DNA of 64,000 nt from contig JADJOY010000003.1 of the NCBI GenBank assembly GCA_016713535.1, positions 186,001 to 250,000 on the forward strand, read 5' to 3'. Positions within the stretch are counted from its first letter, which is position 1. The number at the start of each line of letters is the position of its first letter. The DNA is from Deltaproteobacteria bacterium (GTDB lineage Bacteria; JADJOY01). The notes beneath the pieces are model-generated. The model made no database searches, had not been told where the DNA came from, and saw only the letters and a list, made by a program, of their open reading frames with translations. Made by a program: the position numbers and the translations under genes. Below are positions 39,526 to 53,599 of this stretch, one piece after another.

Positions 39526-41331
39526 ATGTCCCCACCCGCTGCCGGGTCGGCGCCCGGCTACATCGAGGACGTAGCGCTCTTGGTTGGTCGCCGATCTCCC
39601 GGAGAGAGAACGCGACCTGGATTTTCACGCGACCGGTGGTGCGGAGTGCGCTACGACCCGGCCGGGCTGGCGATAGCGCGGGTCGTGGTGGTCGTCGCGG
39701 TCTGCGGACTCCTCGGCTGGCTCGGCCACGCAGCCCTGACCAGCCCGGTTCCGTTCGACGAGGATGAAGCGGCACACGCCAACGCGGCGCTCGCCGTTTG
39801 GCAGGCGGGTCGTGTCGGCGACGTCCGAGCCTTGGCCGCGGCGACGGGTGGCCAGGGCTACTATCCGCCGGTCCACTCGCTTCTCGTCGCCACGAGCTAC
39901 GCCCTTGGGGGGGCGACCCTGGCCGCGAGTCGGGTTCCGTCGGTTGTGTTTCTGGCGCTCGCGCTCGCAGCGGTTGCGCTCGCGGCCCAGCTCTGCGCGC
40001 GGCGATTGGGCGGGGGGCCACCCCCGCCTGGCGAGGTGGCTGCCGCGGCCCCTTGGTCCATCGCGCTGATCACGTTCGCCACCAGTCCCATCGTCGCCGA
40101 GCACTCCGTGCTGTGCATGCTCGAGCTTCTTGCCGTGGCCGGCGCGGGTGCCGTCTTCCTGGCGTTGACACCGGTCGTGACCGGCGCGGCGACCGGCGAG
40201 ACGGAGTCCTCTGCTCCGCAGCGCTCCCGGTGGCTCGCTGCGGGAGCGCTCGTGTCGGTTCTCGGTATTGGAGTGAAGTACAGCTTCGGGTTGATCGAGG
40301 TCTGTGCCCTCGGCGCGGCGGCGCTCGAGCCGGGGTGGTCTCGGGCCCCATGGCGCCGTGCAGCGAGGCCAGTGATCCACGCGCTCACGCCGCCCGTCGT
40401 CGGATTCGTGCTCTGGCTGATGGTCACGGATCGTTCGGAGGTCCGCTACTTCTTCCTCGGCCACCCGAGCTATGCCCCGATGGTTTCGGTGGCGAACCTG
40501 AGCTTCTATCCGCGAGCGTGGCTCGAGTCGTATTTCGTGAGCCGTTTGGTCGCCGTCGCGGTGCTGCTGCTCGCGGTCGTGGGAGCTCGGGTCGGCTGGC
40601 GTTCGGCCGCGGTGAGATTCGCGACCTTCGTGATCCTGGTGAGCTGGGTGATGCTCACCGCGTCCACCACCAACGAAGCCCGTCACGGAATCCTGATGGT
40701 GCCCAGCGCGACACTGCTGGCGAGCGTCGGGCTGCGATGGCTTGCGAGTCGCATCTCGGCGCCGTCGCGACTCGCGGGTGTAATCGCCTCGGTGGGCTGG
40801 GAGGCCCTGGTGCTGGCGAGCGCCGTGGGGTTCGGACTCATGCTGCCCGGAACCGTGCGGTCTGCTCAGGAAGGGCTTCCGGAGTACGATGCGATGGAGG
40901 CGTTCGTGTCGCGCCGCGTCGCCCCCGAGACTCCGCTGCTGGCGAACGGACTCTTCGATCAGCTCGGCGTGGATGGGCTTCGGTGGCGCCTCGCGCGCGA
41001 CCATCCCGACCGTGCTCCCGTCGGTGCGATCCGCATCGGCCGGTACCCGATCGACGCGACCGCCGCGTCGATGGCAGCTCGCCGCGGCTTCGCCGTGGAT
41101 CCGTTGTGGGCCGACCCGGAGCTTTCGGCCAAGTCGTTCGATGTGATCGCGCGCTCGGGCCGATTCCGGTACGTCGTACAGATCATCGACCGAGCCGGCG
41201 AGCTGCCGAATGCGCGTTGGGCCGAGGTCGCGGAGGTCTGCCGGCCCGCTCGTGTCGCGCGTCTCGACCTGGGGAGGTGGACCGTCCTGGTCGCGGACCT
41301 CGCTCGTCTCGCCGGTGGAGACGACCCGTGA
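39526..41331 (+). CDS. GT-C membrane glycosyltransferase (GT39/ArnT-like)
   Basis: About 601 aa with ten or more hydrophobic helices, and after the first helix an acidic loop PVPFDEDEAAHANAALAVW. Such an acidic pair marks lipid-linked-sugar-dependent GT-C enzymes of the PMT/ArnT type. A soluble C-terminal domain of about 150 residues follows the last helix. The first 50 residues before helix 1 are unlike the family, so translation may start downstream of 39526. It overlaps the next gene at GTGA. Acceptor and sugar cannot be told from sequence. Confidence 0.8.
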   Translation: MSPPAAGSAPGYIEDVALLVGRRSPGERTRPGFSRDRWCGVRYDPAGLAIARVVVVVAVCGLLGWLGHAALTSPVPFDEDEAAHANAALAVWQAGRVGDVRALAAATGGQGYYPPVHSLLVATSYALGGATLAASRVPSVVFLALALAAVALAAQLCARRLGGGPPPPGEVAAAAPWSIALITFATSPIVAEHSVLCMLELLAVAGAGAVFLALTPVVTGAATGETESSAPQRSRWLAAGALVSVLGIGVKYSFGLIEVCALGAAALEPGWSRAPWRRAARPVIHALTPPVVGFVLWLMVTDRSEVRYFFLGHPSYAPMVSVANLSFYPRAWLESYFVSRLVAVAVLLLAVVGARVGWRSAAVRFATFVILVSWVMLTASTTNEARHGILMVPSATLLASVGLRWLASRISAPSRLAGVIASVGWEALVLASAVGFGLMLPGTVRSAQEGLPEYDAMEAFVSRRVAPETPLLANGLFDQLGVDGLRWRLARDHPDRAPVGAIRIGRYPIDATAASMAARRGFAVDPLWADPELSAKSFDVIARSGRFRYVVQIIDRAGELPNARWAEVAEVCRPARVARLDLGRWTVLVADLARLAGGDDP

Positions 41332-42962
41332 TCCAGGCTCGGGCTGTGGACGACGAACGTTCCGGAAGTAGTGCGCCGGGCCGGTTGGGGCGGACCTCGA
41401 CGCTCGCGGCGATCGTTCTCCTGGCGTCGGTCCTGCGCTTGTGGAACCTGGATTTCGGATTGCCGTCCGTTAGCCAGCCCGACGAGTTTTCGGTGCCGGC
41501 CCGCGCGGCGCGCTTCATCCAGTGGCCAGATCCCGACCTCAACCCGCACTTCTTCCTCAAGCCGACGCTGACCTACTACGGCGTCGCCGTCTCGTATCTG
41601 GTCGCATACCCGTTCGTGCGTCTGGCGGGATTTGCACCGTCCTACGCGGCCTACCTGGCGCATGTCCCGCTTCTGACGTTCATCGGTCGTCTCTTCACGG
41701 CCGCGCAAGCGATCGGGACGGTAGCCGCGCTTCGCTTCGCGGTCGGCGGTGCGTTCGGATGGCGTGCGGGGATTCTCGGGGCGCTGCTGCTCGCCGTGGT
41801 CCCGTTCCACGCCGCGATCGCGCACTACATCAACGTCGACGTTCCGTTGGTGCTGTTCTCGGTTCTCGCGCTCGGGGCATCGCTCCGATACCTCCGATCC
41901 ATGCGGCGGCGGGATCTCGTCGCAGGCGGACTCTTCGCCGGGCTCGCTGCTTCAGCCAAGTACCCAGGCGCGATCCTCTGCATCACCGTGACGGTTGCCT
42001 ACCTGCTGGCTCCGCGTCGCCGGCCGTTCGTCGACCTGGCGGCCGCTGGTTTGGCGAGCGTTGTCGCCTTCCTCGCGACGTCGCCGTTCGTCGTCCTTGC
42101 CTTCCGCGAGTTTTCCACCGGGATCGGAAGCGAAGCCGGCCACATGCGGGGGCTGCACCCGGGATACGACCTGTTCGTCGATGGCTGGCTGTTTCATCCA
42201 CTCGTCTATCAGGTCGTCGCCCAGTGGCCGCTCTGCATGTCGTGGCCCCTCTACGCGCTCGGGCTGGCGGGCGTCTCGTGGGCCGTGCGGCGGCGTGGCG
42301 ATGTCCGGAACCGTCTCGTGCTTCTCGGATATGTAGTTCCCTGGGTCGCTGTCGTCGGCACGGCGACGGTGTCGTTTCCGCGCTACGCGATCCCAGTGCT
42401 GGTCGGCCTGGTCGTCCTCGCCTCAGCCTGGCTGGATGAGGGTTTCCGAGTGCGTCCGAAGGCGGTTCGGGTCGCCTTGGTGGGTGTGTTGGTCGCCAGC
42501 GTGGGCTACGCGGGCTGGATGTCCCTCACACTGGCGATGAAGCTCGAGCCCCAGTCGGCCGAGCTAGCGGCCGGCTGGTTGGCGAAGCATGCGCCGGACG
42601 GATCCCGGGTGGCGGTAGCGATCTTCTTCCCCAATCTGCCGCTCGACCGCTCACGCCTCGAGGTGCGGCAGGTCCAGTCGGTTCCGGATTGGTCCGATGC
42701 GATGGGGTGGGCGAATTACGTCGTCGTGAGCTCCGAGTACGAGCTCGCCCTCGAGCGAGCAGAGACACCGCGTTTCGCGCAACGTGCCTTCCTGGAGCGT
42801 CTACGGGTGGCGAACGAGTGGCGACTGGTCGCCGAGTTCCGCCCGCCACCATTCTTGAACGAGGACGCCTACGCCGCGCTCGACCCCTATTTCCACAACC
42901 ACTTCCACGCCCACGCCATCGAGGTGTTCGCTCGCACGACCGACCTTCGGACCGGCTCGTGA
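41328..42962 (+). CDS. Second GT-C membrane glycosyltransferase (GT39-like)
   Basis: 544 aa. The GTG start overlaps the upstream stop (GTGA at 41328-41331). Helix 1 (TLAAIVLLASVLRLWNL) is followed by FGLPSVSQPDEFSVPARAAR, the acidic PDE loop of GT39 proteins, and about ten helices including HYINVDVPLVLFSVLALGAS and ASAKYPGAILCITVTVAYLL. A periplasmic-type C-terminal domain contains NYVVVSSEYELALERAE. Together with the preceding gene it forms a two-gene unit probably acting on polyprenyl-linked sugars. The open frame reaching back to 39798 is an overlap with the first gene. Confidence 0.82.
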   Translation: MIQARAVDDERSGSSAPGRLGRTSTLAAIVLLASVLRLWNLDFGLPSVSQPDEFSVPARAARFIQWPDPDLNPHFFLKPTLTYYGVAVSYLVAYPFVRLAGFAPSYAAYLAHVPLLTFIGRLFTAAQAIGTVAALRFAVGGAFGWRAGILGALLLAVVPFHAAIAHYINVDVPLVLFSVLALGASLRYLRSMRRRDLVAGGLFAGLAASAKYPGAILCITVTVAYLLAPRRRPFVDLAAAGLASVVAFLATSPFVVLAFREFSTGIGSEAGHMRGLHPGYDLFVDGWLFHPLVYQVVAQWPLCMSWPLYALGLAGVSWAVRRRGDVRNRLVLLGYVVPWVAVVGTATVSFPRYAIPVLVGLVVLASAWLDEGFRVRPKAVRVALVGVLVASVGYAGWMSLTLAMKLEPQSAELAAGWLAKHAPDGSRVAVAIFFPNLPLDRSRLEVRQVQSVPDWSDAMGWANYVVVSSEYELALERAETPRFAQRAFLERLRVANEWRLVAEFRPPPFLNEDAYAALDPYFHNHFHAHAIEVFARTTDLRTGS

Positions 42963-43022
42963 CCGACCCGGCGGCGCTTCGTTGACTTGCCCCGCGCCGC
43001 GGTCTACGGTCGCGCGCCTCGA

Positions 43023-43784
43023 GCCACGCCGGGGATGTCGCGGGCGTGTGTGAAGACGGGGGCTTCGATCTTGGAACGAACGGAGGGGCCGATCCAGAGC
43101 CATCGAACGCTGCGGGAGGTCATCGTTCGGACGATCCGCGACGGGATCATCCAGGGTGCCTTTCGGCCCGGCGAGCACATCACGGAGCCGGACCTGGCGG
43201 AGCGCTTCGGCATCTCGCGAACGCCGATTCGCGAGGCATTTCGCCAGCTCGAGACCGAAGGCTTCCTGACGACCGTTCCCCGCAAGGGAACCGTCGTGGC
43301 GCCGATCACGGTGCAGGACGTTCGTGACTTCTACGAGATCAAGAGCCTGCTCGAAGGCTACGCCGCCCGCCGTGCCTGCGAGCGCATCACCGCGGGCGAG
43401 CTCGCCGAGATGGAGGAGTGCAACGAGCGCCTTCTCGAGGCTCATCGCGAGAACGACCTGACACAGATGCTAGCGTTCCACAACCGCTTCCACGAGATCT
43501 TCGTTCGCGCAGCGGGCAACGAGCGACTCGCGCAGATGGTCGACAACCTCGTGATGCAAGGACAGCGGTTCCGGATCCTGCTGTCGCTGTCCGATGTGAT
43601 GGCGGACCTGGTCGATCAACACCGGGCGATCGTGTCCGCGCTTTCGGCTCATGACCCGGATCGCGCCGAGGCACTGGTCAGGGAGAATGCGCGGCACGGC
43701 GAGGAGGCCCTGATCGGACGGCTCGAAGCGCAGGACGATGCCTTGGAGGTGGCCGAGGCGCACCCGGAGCGCGAGTCCCGTTAG
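43023..43784 (+). CDS. GntR/FadR-family transcriptional regulator
   Basis: Winged helix at residues about 25-95 (DGIIQGAFRPGEHITEPDLA, RFGISRTPIREAFRQLETEG) followed by an FCD ligand-binding domain. FCD domains bind an organic acid through a metal held by Asp/His residues; candidates here are in MLAFHNRFHEIFVRAAGN and DLVDQHRAIVSALSA. Total about 250 aa, family size. The start is uncertain among several upstream codons (42987, 43035). It sits between the glycosyltransferases and the pil operon, so its target cannot be inferred. Confidence 0.87.
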   Translation, partial: ATPGMSRACVKTGASILERTEGPIQSHRTLREVIVRTIRDGIIQGAFRPGEHITEPDLAERFGISRTPIREAFRQLETEGFLTTVPRKGTVVAPITVQDVRDFYEIKSLLEGYAARRACERITAGELAEMEECNERLLEAHRENDLTQMLAFHNRFHEIFVRAAGNERLAQMVDNLVMQGQRFRILLSLSDVMADLVDQHRAIVSALSAHDPDRAEALVRENARHGEEALIGRLEAQDDALEVAEAHPERESR

Positions 43785-43789
43785 GGCCG

Positions 43790-43805
43790 TGGTCCAGGTT
43801 TTGCT
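43790..43805 (+). promoter_or_regulatory. Candidate sigma-54 (-24/-12) promoter for pilB
   Basis: TGGTCCAGGTTTTGCT has the invariant GG and GC with the required ten bases between them, and it fits TGGCACG-N4-TTGCT at TGG, one C and TTGCT. It lies about 100 bases before the pilB ATG. A sigma-70-like site overlaps it. The PilR homologue downstream is a sigma-54 activator. Confidence 0.5.
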
Positions 43806-43834
43806 TGACAGCGCTCCCGCCGGTTCAGTAGCCT
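43805..43834 (+). promoter_or_regulatory. Candidate sigma-70 promoter for pilB
   Basis: A perfect TTGACA (43805-43810) and TAGCCT (43829-43834) are separated by 18 bases, 72 bases before pilB. Its -35 box directly abuts the -12 element of the sigma-54-like site, so the two could not be used at once. Confidence 0.5.
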
Positions 43835-43905
43835 GCGACCGGCTAAAGGTAGGGGAATACTGAAAAAAAAGCGTTCAACACCGCGTTTTACTGGAAGCAC
43901 GGGTC

Positions 43906-45609
<1,704 letters not shown>

Positions 45610-45633
45610 GTCTCGATCTGCCCGGCGCGGGGC

Positions 45634-45649
45634 TGGCGTGCGAATTGCT
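45634..45649 (+). promoter_or_regulatory. Sigma-54 (-24/-12) promoter before pilT
   Basis: TGGCGTGCGAATTGCT matches the TGGCACG-N4-TTGCW consensus at 10 of 12 fixed positions, with TGGC and TTGC exactly seven bases apart. It lies in the 239-base gap between pilB and pilT, which otherwise holds nothing recognisable. Transcription would begin near 45660, about 190 bases before pilT. The PilSR genes in the same operon make sigma-54 control plausible. Confidence 0.65.
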
Positions 45650-45848
45650 TTGCTAGGGAGGGAATGACGAGCTGCGAAGACCCATGAAGCTCCTTGTCAT
45701 GGATCGTCGCGGAATCTCGACGCGATTGGGCGATGAACACCACGGATCGTAGCCGGCGTCGGTCACGAATCTGACGGTCGACGCCGCGAGGACGTGACGC
45801 CCAGAGGTTCGGGGCTCAGCGAACCGGAACTGAGCACGAGGAGACGCC

Positions 45849-46973
45849 GTGGCCAACATGCACCAGCTCTTGAGCGTGATGGTGGAGCGCGGCTCCTCCG
45901 ACCTCCACATCACGACGGGTACCCCGCCGCAGCTTCGGATCGACGGGCGGCTCGTTCCGCTGCAGATGCCGCCCCTCACCGGCAAGGAAACCAAGCAGCT
46001 CTGCTACTCGATCCTCACCGACGCGCAGAAGCATCGCTTCGAAGAAGAGGACGAGCTCGACCTCTCGTTCGGAGTCAAGGGCCTGTCACGCTTCCGCGCG
46101 AACATCTTCATGCAGCGCGGTGCAGTGGCGGGCGCATTCCGAACCATTCCCTTCAAGATCTTCAGCTTCGAGGAGCTCGGCCTGCCGCCGATCGTCCGCG
46201 AGCTGGCGAAGAAGCCGCGTGGGCTGGTGCTCGTGACGGGTCCCACCGGCTCGGGGAAGTCGACGACGCTCGCGGCGATCATCGACAAGATCAACACCGA
46301 GCGCCACGAGCACATCGTGACGATCGAGGATCCGATCGAGTACCTCCACCAGCACAAGAACTGCGTCATCAACCAGCGCGAGGTCCATTCGGATACCTCG
46401 AGCTTCAAGAAGGCGCTCAAGTACATCCTGCGCCAGGACCCGGACGTCGTGCTCATCGGCGAGATGCGCGACCTCGAGACCATCGAGGCTGCGCTGCAGG
46501 TCGCGGAAACCGGTCACCTGGTGTTCGCGACGTTGCACACCAACTCGGCGGTCCAGACGATCAACCGGATCCTGGACGTGTTCCCGCCGTACCAGCAACC
46601 GCAGGTTCGCGCGCAGCTCTCGTTCGTGCTCGAGGGGGTGATGAGCCAGCAGCTCATCCCGAAGTCGACGGGGGTCGGGCGCGCGCTCGCGATCGAGGTG
46701 ATGATCCCCAACCCCGCGATCCGCAACCTGATCCGAGAGGAGAAGGTTCACCAGATCTACTCGCAGATGCAGGTCGGCCAGTCCAAGTTCGGGATGCAGA
46801 CGATGAACCAGTCCTTGCTCGCCTGCTACATGAAGCGCCAGATCACGCTGGACGAGGCGATGGGGCGGTCCGGCGACATCGAGGAGTTCATCAACATGCT
46901 GCACGCCGCCGAGCAGGAGCAGGCGAAGGCGGCGGCCGGGAAGGGTGGGAGCAGACCGCAGGCGGCGTATTGA
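45849..46973 (+). CDS. pilT: Type IV pilus retraction ATPase PilT
   Basis: Hexameric ATPase that depolymerises pilin and drives twitching, 374 aa. Motifs: GSSDLHITTGTPPQLRIDGR at the N-terminus, Walker A GPTGSGKSTTLAAII, the Asp box (IVTIEDPIEYLHQHK), Walker B VVLIGEMRDLETIEAAL and the His box (GHLVFATLHTNSAVQTINRI). The C-terminal AIRNLIREEKVHQIYSQMQ is essential for retraction in relatives. No cysteine zinc site, unlike PilB. GTG start after GAGGAGACGCC. Confidence 0.96.
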   Translation: MANMHQLLSVMVERGSSDLHITTGTPPQLRIDGRLVPLQMPPLTGKETKQLCYSILTDAQKHRFEEEDELDLSFGVKGLSRFRANIFMQRGAVAGAFRTIPFKIFSFEELGLPPIVRELAKKPRGLVLVTGPTGSGKSTTLAAIIDKINTERHEHIVTIEDPIEYLHQHKNCVINQREVHSDTSSFKKALKYILRQDPDVVLIGEMRDLETIEAALQVAETGHLVFATLHTNSAVQTINRILDVFPPYQQPQVRAQLSFVLEGVMSQQLIPKSTGVGRALAIEVMIPNPAIRNLIREEKVHQIYSQMQVGQSKFGMQTMNQSLLACYMKRQITLDEAMGRSGDIEEFINMLHAAEQEQAKAAAGKGGSRPQAAY

Positions 46974-47089
46974 TCGACGACGGACGGCAAGACCGCGCGG
47001 CGGCACGCAGGGGTGTCTCGCGCAGGGTCGGCCGGTGTTGGCTCAAGGGTCTGGATCTCGGGGCGTAGCCGGCGAGATCGGAGGGTTCG

Positions 47090-48315
<1,226 letters not shown>

Positions 48316-48319
<4 letters not shown>

Positions 48320-50106
48320 CGGGCTCGACCGTCTCTCTTTCCGTACCCGCCGGGCCGGCCCTGAGCCGGCCCGAGCCTTCTCCGCCGAGCGGGGCGGCGG
48401 AGCCTAGCGGAGCCGTCGCCGGCTCCGCATCGCTCGGCGTGAGTTCCGGAATGCGCCACGACGAGGCGTGGTTCGGGGGCGAGGACCGCTTCCGGCGCGT
48501 CCTCTGGGTGTTGCTCGCTCGCGTGCTCACGGTCACGTTCCTGCTCGGGTTCTCGGCGTGGTTCCAGCTCCACATCGAGCCGCAGCTCCTGAGCCCGCCG
48601 CTGCTCTCGCTCTATGTCCTGATCGCGGTGACCTACGTCATCACCGCGATCTCCGTCGTGTCGGCGAGCCGTGTCGAGCATCTCGATCGCTTCGTCTATT
48701 TCCAGCTCTTCTGGGACATCCTCTTCACCACGACCGTCGTCTACCTGACCGGCGGGGTGAACAGCTTCTTCATCATCTTCTACTGCTTCTGCGTCATCTA
48801 TGCGTCGGTGCTCATCGAGCGCATCGGCTGGGTGCTGTCGGCGTCGCTGTGCAGCCTGACGCACTCCGGACTCCTGGCGTTGCAGCAGATCGGCTTCATC
48901 ACGCCGTTCTCGTCGCTGGTCGGGCAGGCGCCGAGCGTGGCGGGAAACGTCTACTACTCGAGCGTGATCTACGGCGCGGCCTTCTTCGCGGTTGGCGCCT
49001 TCACGAACTACCTCTCGGGTCAGCTCCGCGAGACCGGCCGCGTCCTCAAAGAGAAGACGATCGACTACGCCGAGCTCGCCACCCTCACCTCCGACATCCT
49101 CCAGAGCCTCAACACGGGGCTCCTGACCGTCGACCGCGCCGGGCGCATCACCTCGTTCAATCAAGCGGCGGAGCGGATCACCGGCCTGCGCTTTGCGGAC
49201 GTGTTCGGACGGTCGCTGACCGAGGTGCTCCCCGAGCTCGGCACCGGCGTACGAGGATCGGGAGGCACCGTCGCGGACCGCTGGGAGGGGACGATCCAGA
49301 CCGCAGGCGGGGAGTCGCGCCACCTGGGCCTGAGCCTCACGGGGTTGCACAACGGTTTCGGAGAGGAAGTGGGACTGGTGGTGTCGTTCCAGGACATCTC
49401 CCGGGTCAAGGAGATGGAGCGTGAGCTCCGGCGGTCCGATCGCCTCGCGGCGGTGGGCGAGCTCGCCGCCGGTCTCGCTCACGAGATCCGCAACCCGCTC
49501 GGCAGCATGAGCGGTTCGATCCAGATGCTTCGCGAGGGCCTGACGCTGGATCCTGCCTACGAACGCCTGATGGGCATCGTGAGCCGCGAGATGGACCGGC
49601 TGGATCGCCTGATCGCGAACTTCTTGCAGTTCGCTCGGCCCAGCCAACCCGACCCTCGGCCGGTCGGGCTCGCGGTCCTGACGGAGGAGACGCTCGATCT
49701 CCTCCGCCTTCACCCGGATGCGAGCGGAGTGGAGGTCAAGACGGACATCGAGCCCGGGCTGCGTGTATTCGCGGACCTCGAGCAGCTCCGCCAGGTGTTG
49801 TGGAACCTCGTACTCAACGCGGTCCAGGCGATGAAGCCGAGCGGAGGTGGTACGCTCTCCATCACCGCCCAGTCCAACGGTCCCGCGGTGGTGATCTCGC
49901 TGGAGGATACCGGGCCGGGGGTGCCACCGGAGGTGCTGGACCGGATCTTCGATCCGTTCTTCACCACCCGACCCAAAGGGTCGGGGCTCGGTCTATCGGT
50001 CGTCCACCGGATCGTGGAGGCTCACAGGGGCCGGATATCGGTCGGGACGGGCGCGGATGGGCGCGGCGCGCGTTTCGTCATCGAGTTGGCGGCGCCGCCG
50101 GCGTGA
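48316..50106 (+). CDS. pilS: Pilus sensor histidine kinase PilS
   Basis: Membrane sensor of the PilSR pair, up to 596 aa. A Pro/Ala-rich N-terminus precedes six predicted helices (residues about 60-235), as in PilS of Pseudomonas and Myxococcus. A PAS domain follows (LLTVDRAGRITSFNQAAERI), then the H-box GLAHEIRNPLGSMSGSIQM with the histidine near residue 387, N-box (LWNLVLNAVQAMK), G1 (DTGPGVPPE) and G2 (GSGLGLSVVHRIVEAH). The start could be the TTG overlapping pilC or ATG 48451, which begins at MRHDEAWFGG and avoids the low-complexity segment. Confidence 0.94.
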
Positions 50107-50162
50107 GAGCGAGCTAGCCTTGGCGCCGCGCACAAGGCGGTGCCAGGAAGGGATTCGGAGCT

Positions 50163-51569
<1,407 letters not shown>

Positions 51570-51601
51570 GCGAGCCTGCGGCGGTGGCCGGGGGGCGCTA
51601 G

Positions 51602-53552
51602 GTGAGCGAGGCGCCGGAGGCTGTACCGTCGCGTCTCGAGTCGGCCACGCGACGTCCGCTGGTGCTCCTAGCGGCGGCGTTCCTCGCGACGTTGCTCCTC
51701 TACGGCAGCTCGCTGCCGTTCGGCTTCACGTTCGACGACGCCGACATGGTCGCGAGCAACCCGTTGCTCACCGAGCCCGACCTCGGGCGGATCTTCCGTT
51801 CGCCAATCCTGCCGGCCCAGCAGGGTGTGCCGAACGACCTCTACCGTCCAGTCGGCGTGGCGAGCCTGGCCTTCGATCACCTCGTGGGCGGGGGATCCAC
51901 CTGGGCCTATCGACTCTCGAACCTGCTGCTCCACGCGCTGGCCGGTGTGCTGGTGCTGGCGGTCGCGCGGAGCTGGGGCGCGTCGTCCTCGACCGCGCTC
52001 CTCGCCGGGGTGATCTTCCTCCTGCATCCGGTCCACAGCGAGGCCGTGCTGCAGATCAAGGGACGGTTCGAGCTGCTCGCCGCCGCGCTGGGATTGAGCG
52101 CCGTTCTCGTCAGCGAGCGCGGTCGCCGTGTCGCGCTCCGAGCGGGCCTGGCGCTCGTGCTCTGGACCGGCGCGATGCTCGCGAAGGAGAGCGCGTTCGG
52201 CTTGGTCCTGCTGGCGCCCGTGCTCGTGCTGGCGAGCGGGTGGGCGGTGCGGGCGACCGGCGTGCGAGGGGAGCCGGGCCCGCTGGCGCGGCGCTCGGTG
52301 TGATCGCCGTTTGCGCGCCCGCCATCGGGGTGGTGCTGGCCTTGCGCCTGAATGCGCTCGGTACGCTCGCCCGTCCGGGATCGGTCCACCTCCTCGACAA
52401 CCCGCTCGCGCACGTATCCGCCGGCGAGCGTTTTTGGACGTCACTCGACCTGGTATGGCGCTATGCACGCCTGTTGGTGTTCCCGATACGGCTCAGCGCG
52501 GACTACTCGTACGCCAGCATCGAGCCGCACGCTTTCCCGTCCGGTACCGAAAGCTGGCTGGGCCTCGCGCTGGTGCTTGGGCTGCTCGCGCTGCTGGCGC
52601 GCGCGTGGCGATCCCGCGATCGGTACACCGTCGCCTCGATCGCGTTGGTCGCCGGCCCCTATGCCGTGATCTCGAACGCGCTGCTGCCGATCGGAACGAT
52701 CTTCGGCGAGCGCCTCGTTTACTTGCCGTCGGCGGGCGTGTGCATGCTCGCAGCCCGCGCGGTCGTGGCCGTCGCGATGCGGGCACCGACCCGCCCGGAC
52801 CATCGACGCTCCGTCACGGCGATCACCGGTCTGGTGCTGGCGCTCTTCGCGGCACGCACCTGGATGCGGGTCCCCGACTGGTCGAACAATCTTCGGCTCT
52901 TCGAGAGCGCGCTCGAGGTCAACCCGCGCAGCGCGAAGATGCTGGCGTGGGTCGGCCGCGGTCGCCTCGAGCGCAACGACCTCGAGAGCGCACGAGAGTT
53001 GCTCACGCGTGCGACGGAGCTGGTTCCCCGCTGGATCGATCCGCGCGTCCACCTGGCACGCACGCTGGTCTTCCTCGACGACCTGGACGCGGCCGAGCAC
53101 GAGCTCGATCTGGCCGCGGCGGACGCGCCGTCCGGTGATCCGTGGGTTCCGTATCATCGTGGCTTGATCGCGTTGCGCGTCGTGAACGTTTCTGAAGACG
53201 CCGCGCGCCAGTTCGCCGCCGCCACCCGTCCACCGTGGGTGCCGCGGCGCGGTTCAACCTGGGGTTCGCACGGCTGCGCTCGGGCGCCCCGCTCGATTCG
53301 GCCCAGACCTACCTGGACGCGATCGAGCGTTTCCCGACCGATCGTCGCATCGACCGCGAGCTCCCACGGCTGCGCGAGGCCTTGACCGCGGTGGCATCGT
53401 CGCCCGAGGTCGCGGCCACGTGTGCCGAGGCGGCGGGGTGGGCGAGGGGGTGGCTCGGCATCCTCGACGAGCCCGGACTCCTCACCGATCGGATCGCTCG
53501 CGGCGCGCCACCGCGGGTTGCGCCGTGCACCAGCGCGGCCTCGGCCCCGTGA
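51602..53552 (+). CDS. TMTC-like GT-C membrane protein with TPR tail (two frameshifts)
   Basis: Starts at GTG 51602 with helix 1 followed by the acidic FTFDDADMV loop of GT-C enzymes, then LYRPVGVASLAFDHL and LLHPVHSEAVLQIKGRFELL, typical of TMTC/DUF1736-type mannosyltransferases. The frame shifts near 52270-52290. It continues with RYARLLVFPIRLSADYSYAS, the DUF1736 signature, and GERLVYLPSAGVCML. The soluble tail (ESALEVNPRSAKMLAWVGR; ARELLTRATELVPRWID) forms TPR-like helices. A second shift near 53240 leads to AARFNLGFARLRSGAPLDSA and the end at 53552. Both shifts look like base-level errors. It directly follows pilR, where relatives often have pilA. Confidence 0.8.
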
Positions 53553-53599
53553 TATTCTCGGACGGTCGACGCCGCGACGGTCGCGCGAGGTGAGAGAGC

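Noticed and set aside
39798-41327. 5' extension of the second GT39 gene by more than 500 codons
   Set aside because: This part is an alternative frame of the first GT39 gene; the GTGA overlap at 41328 gives the natural start.
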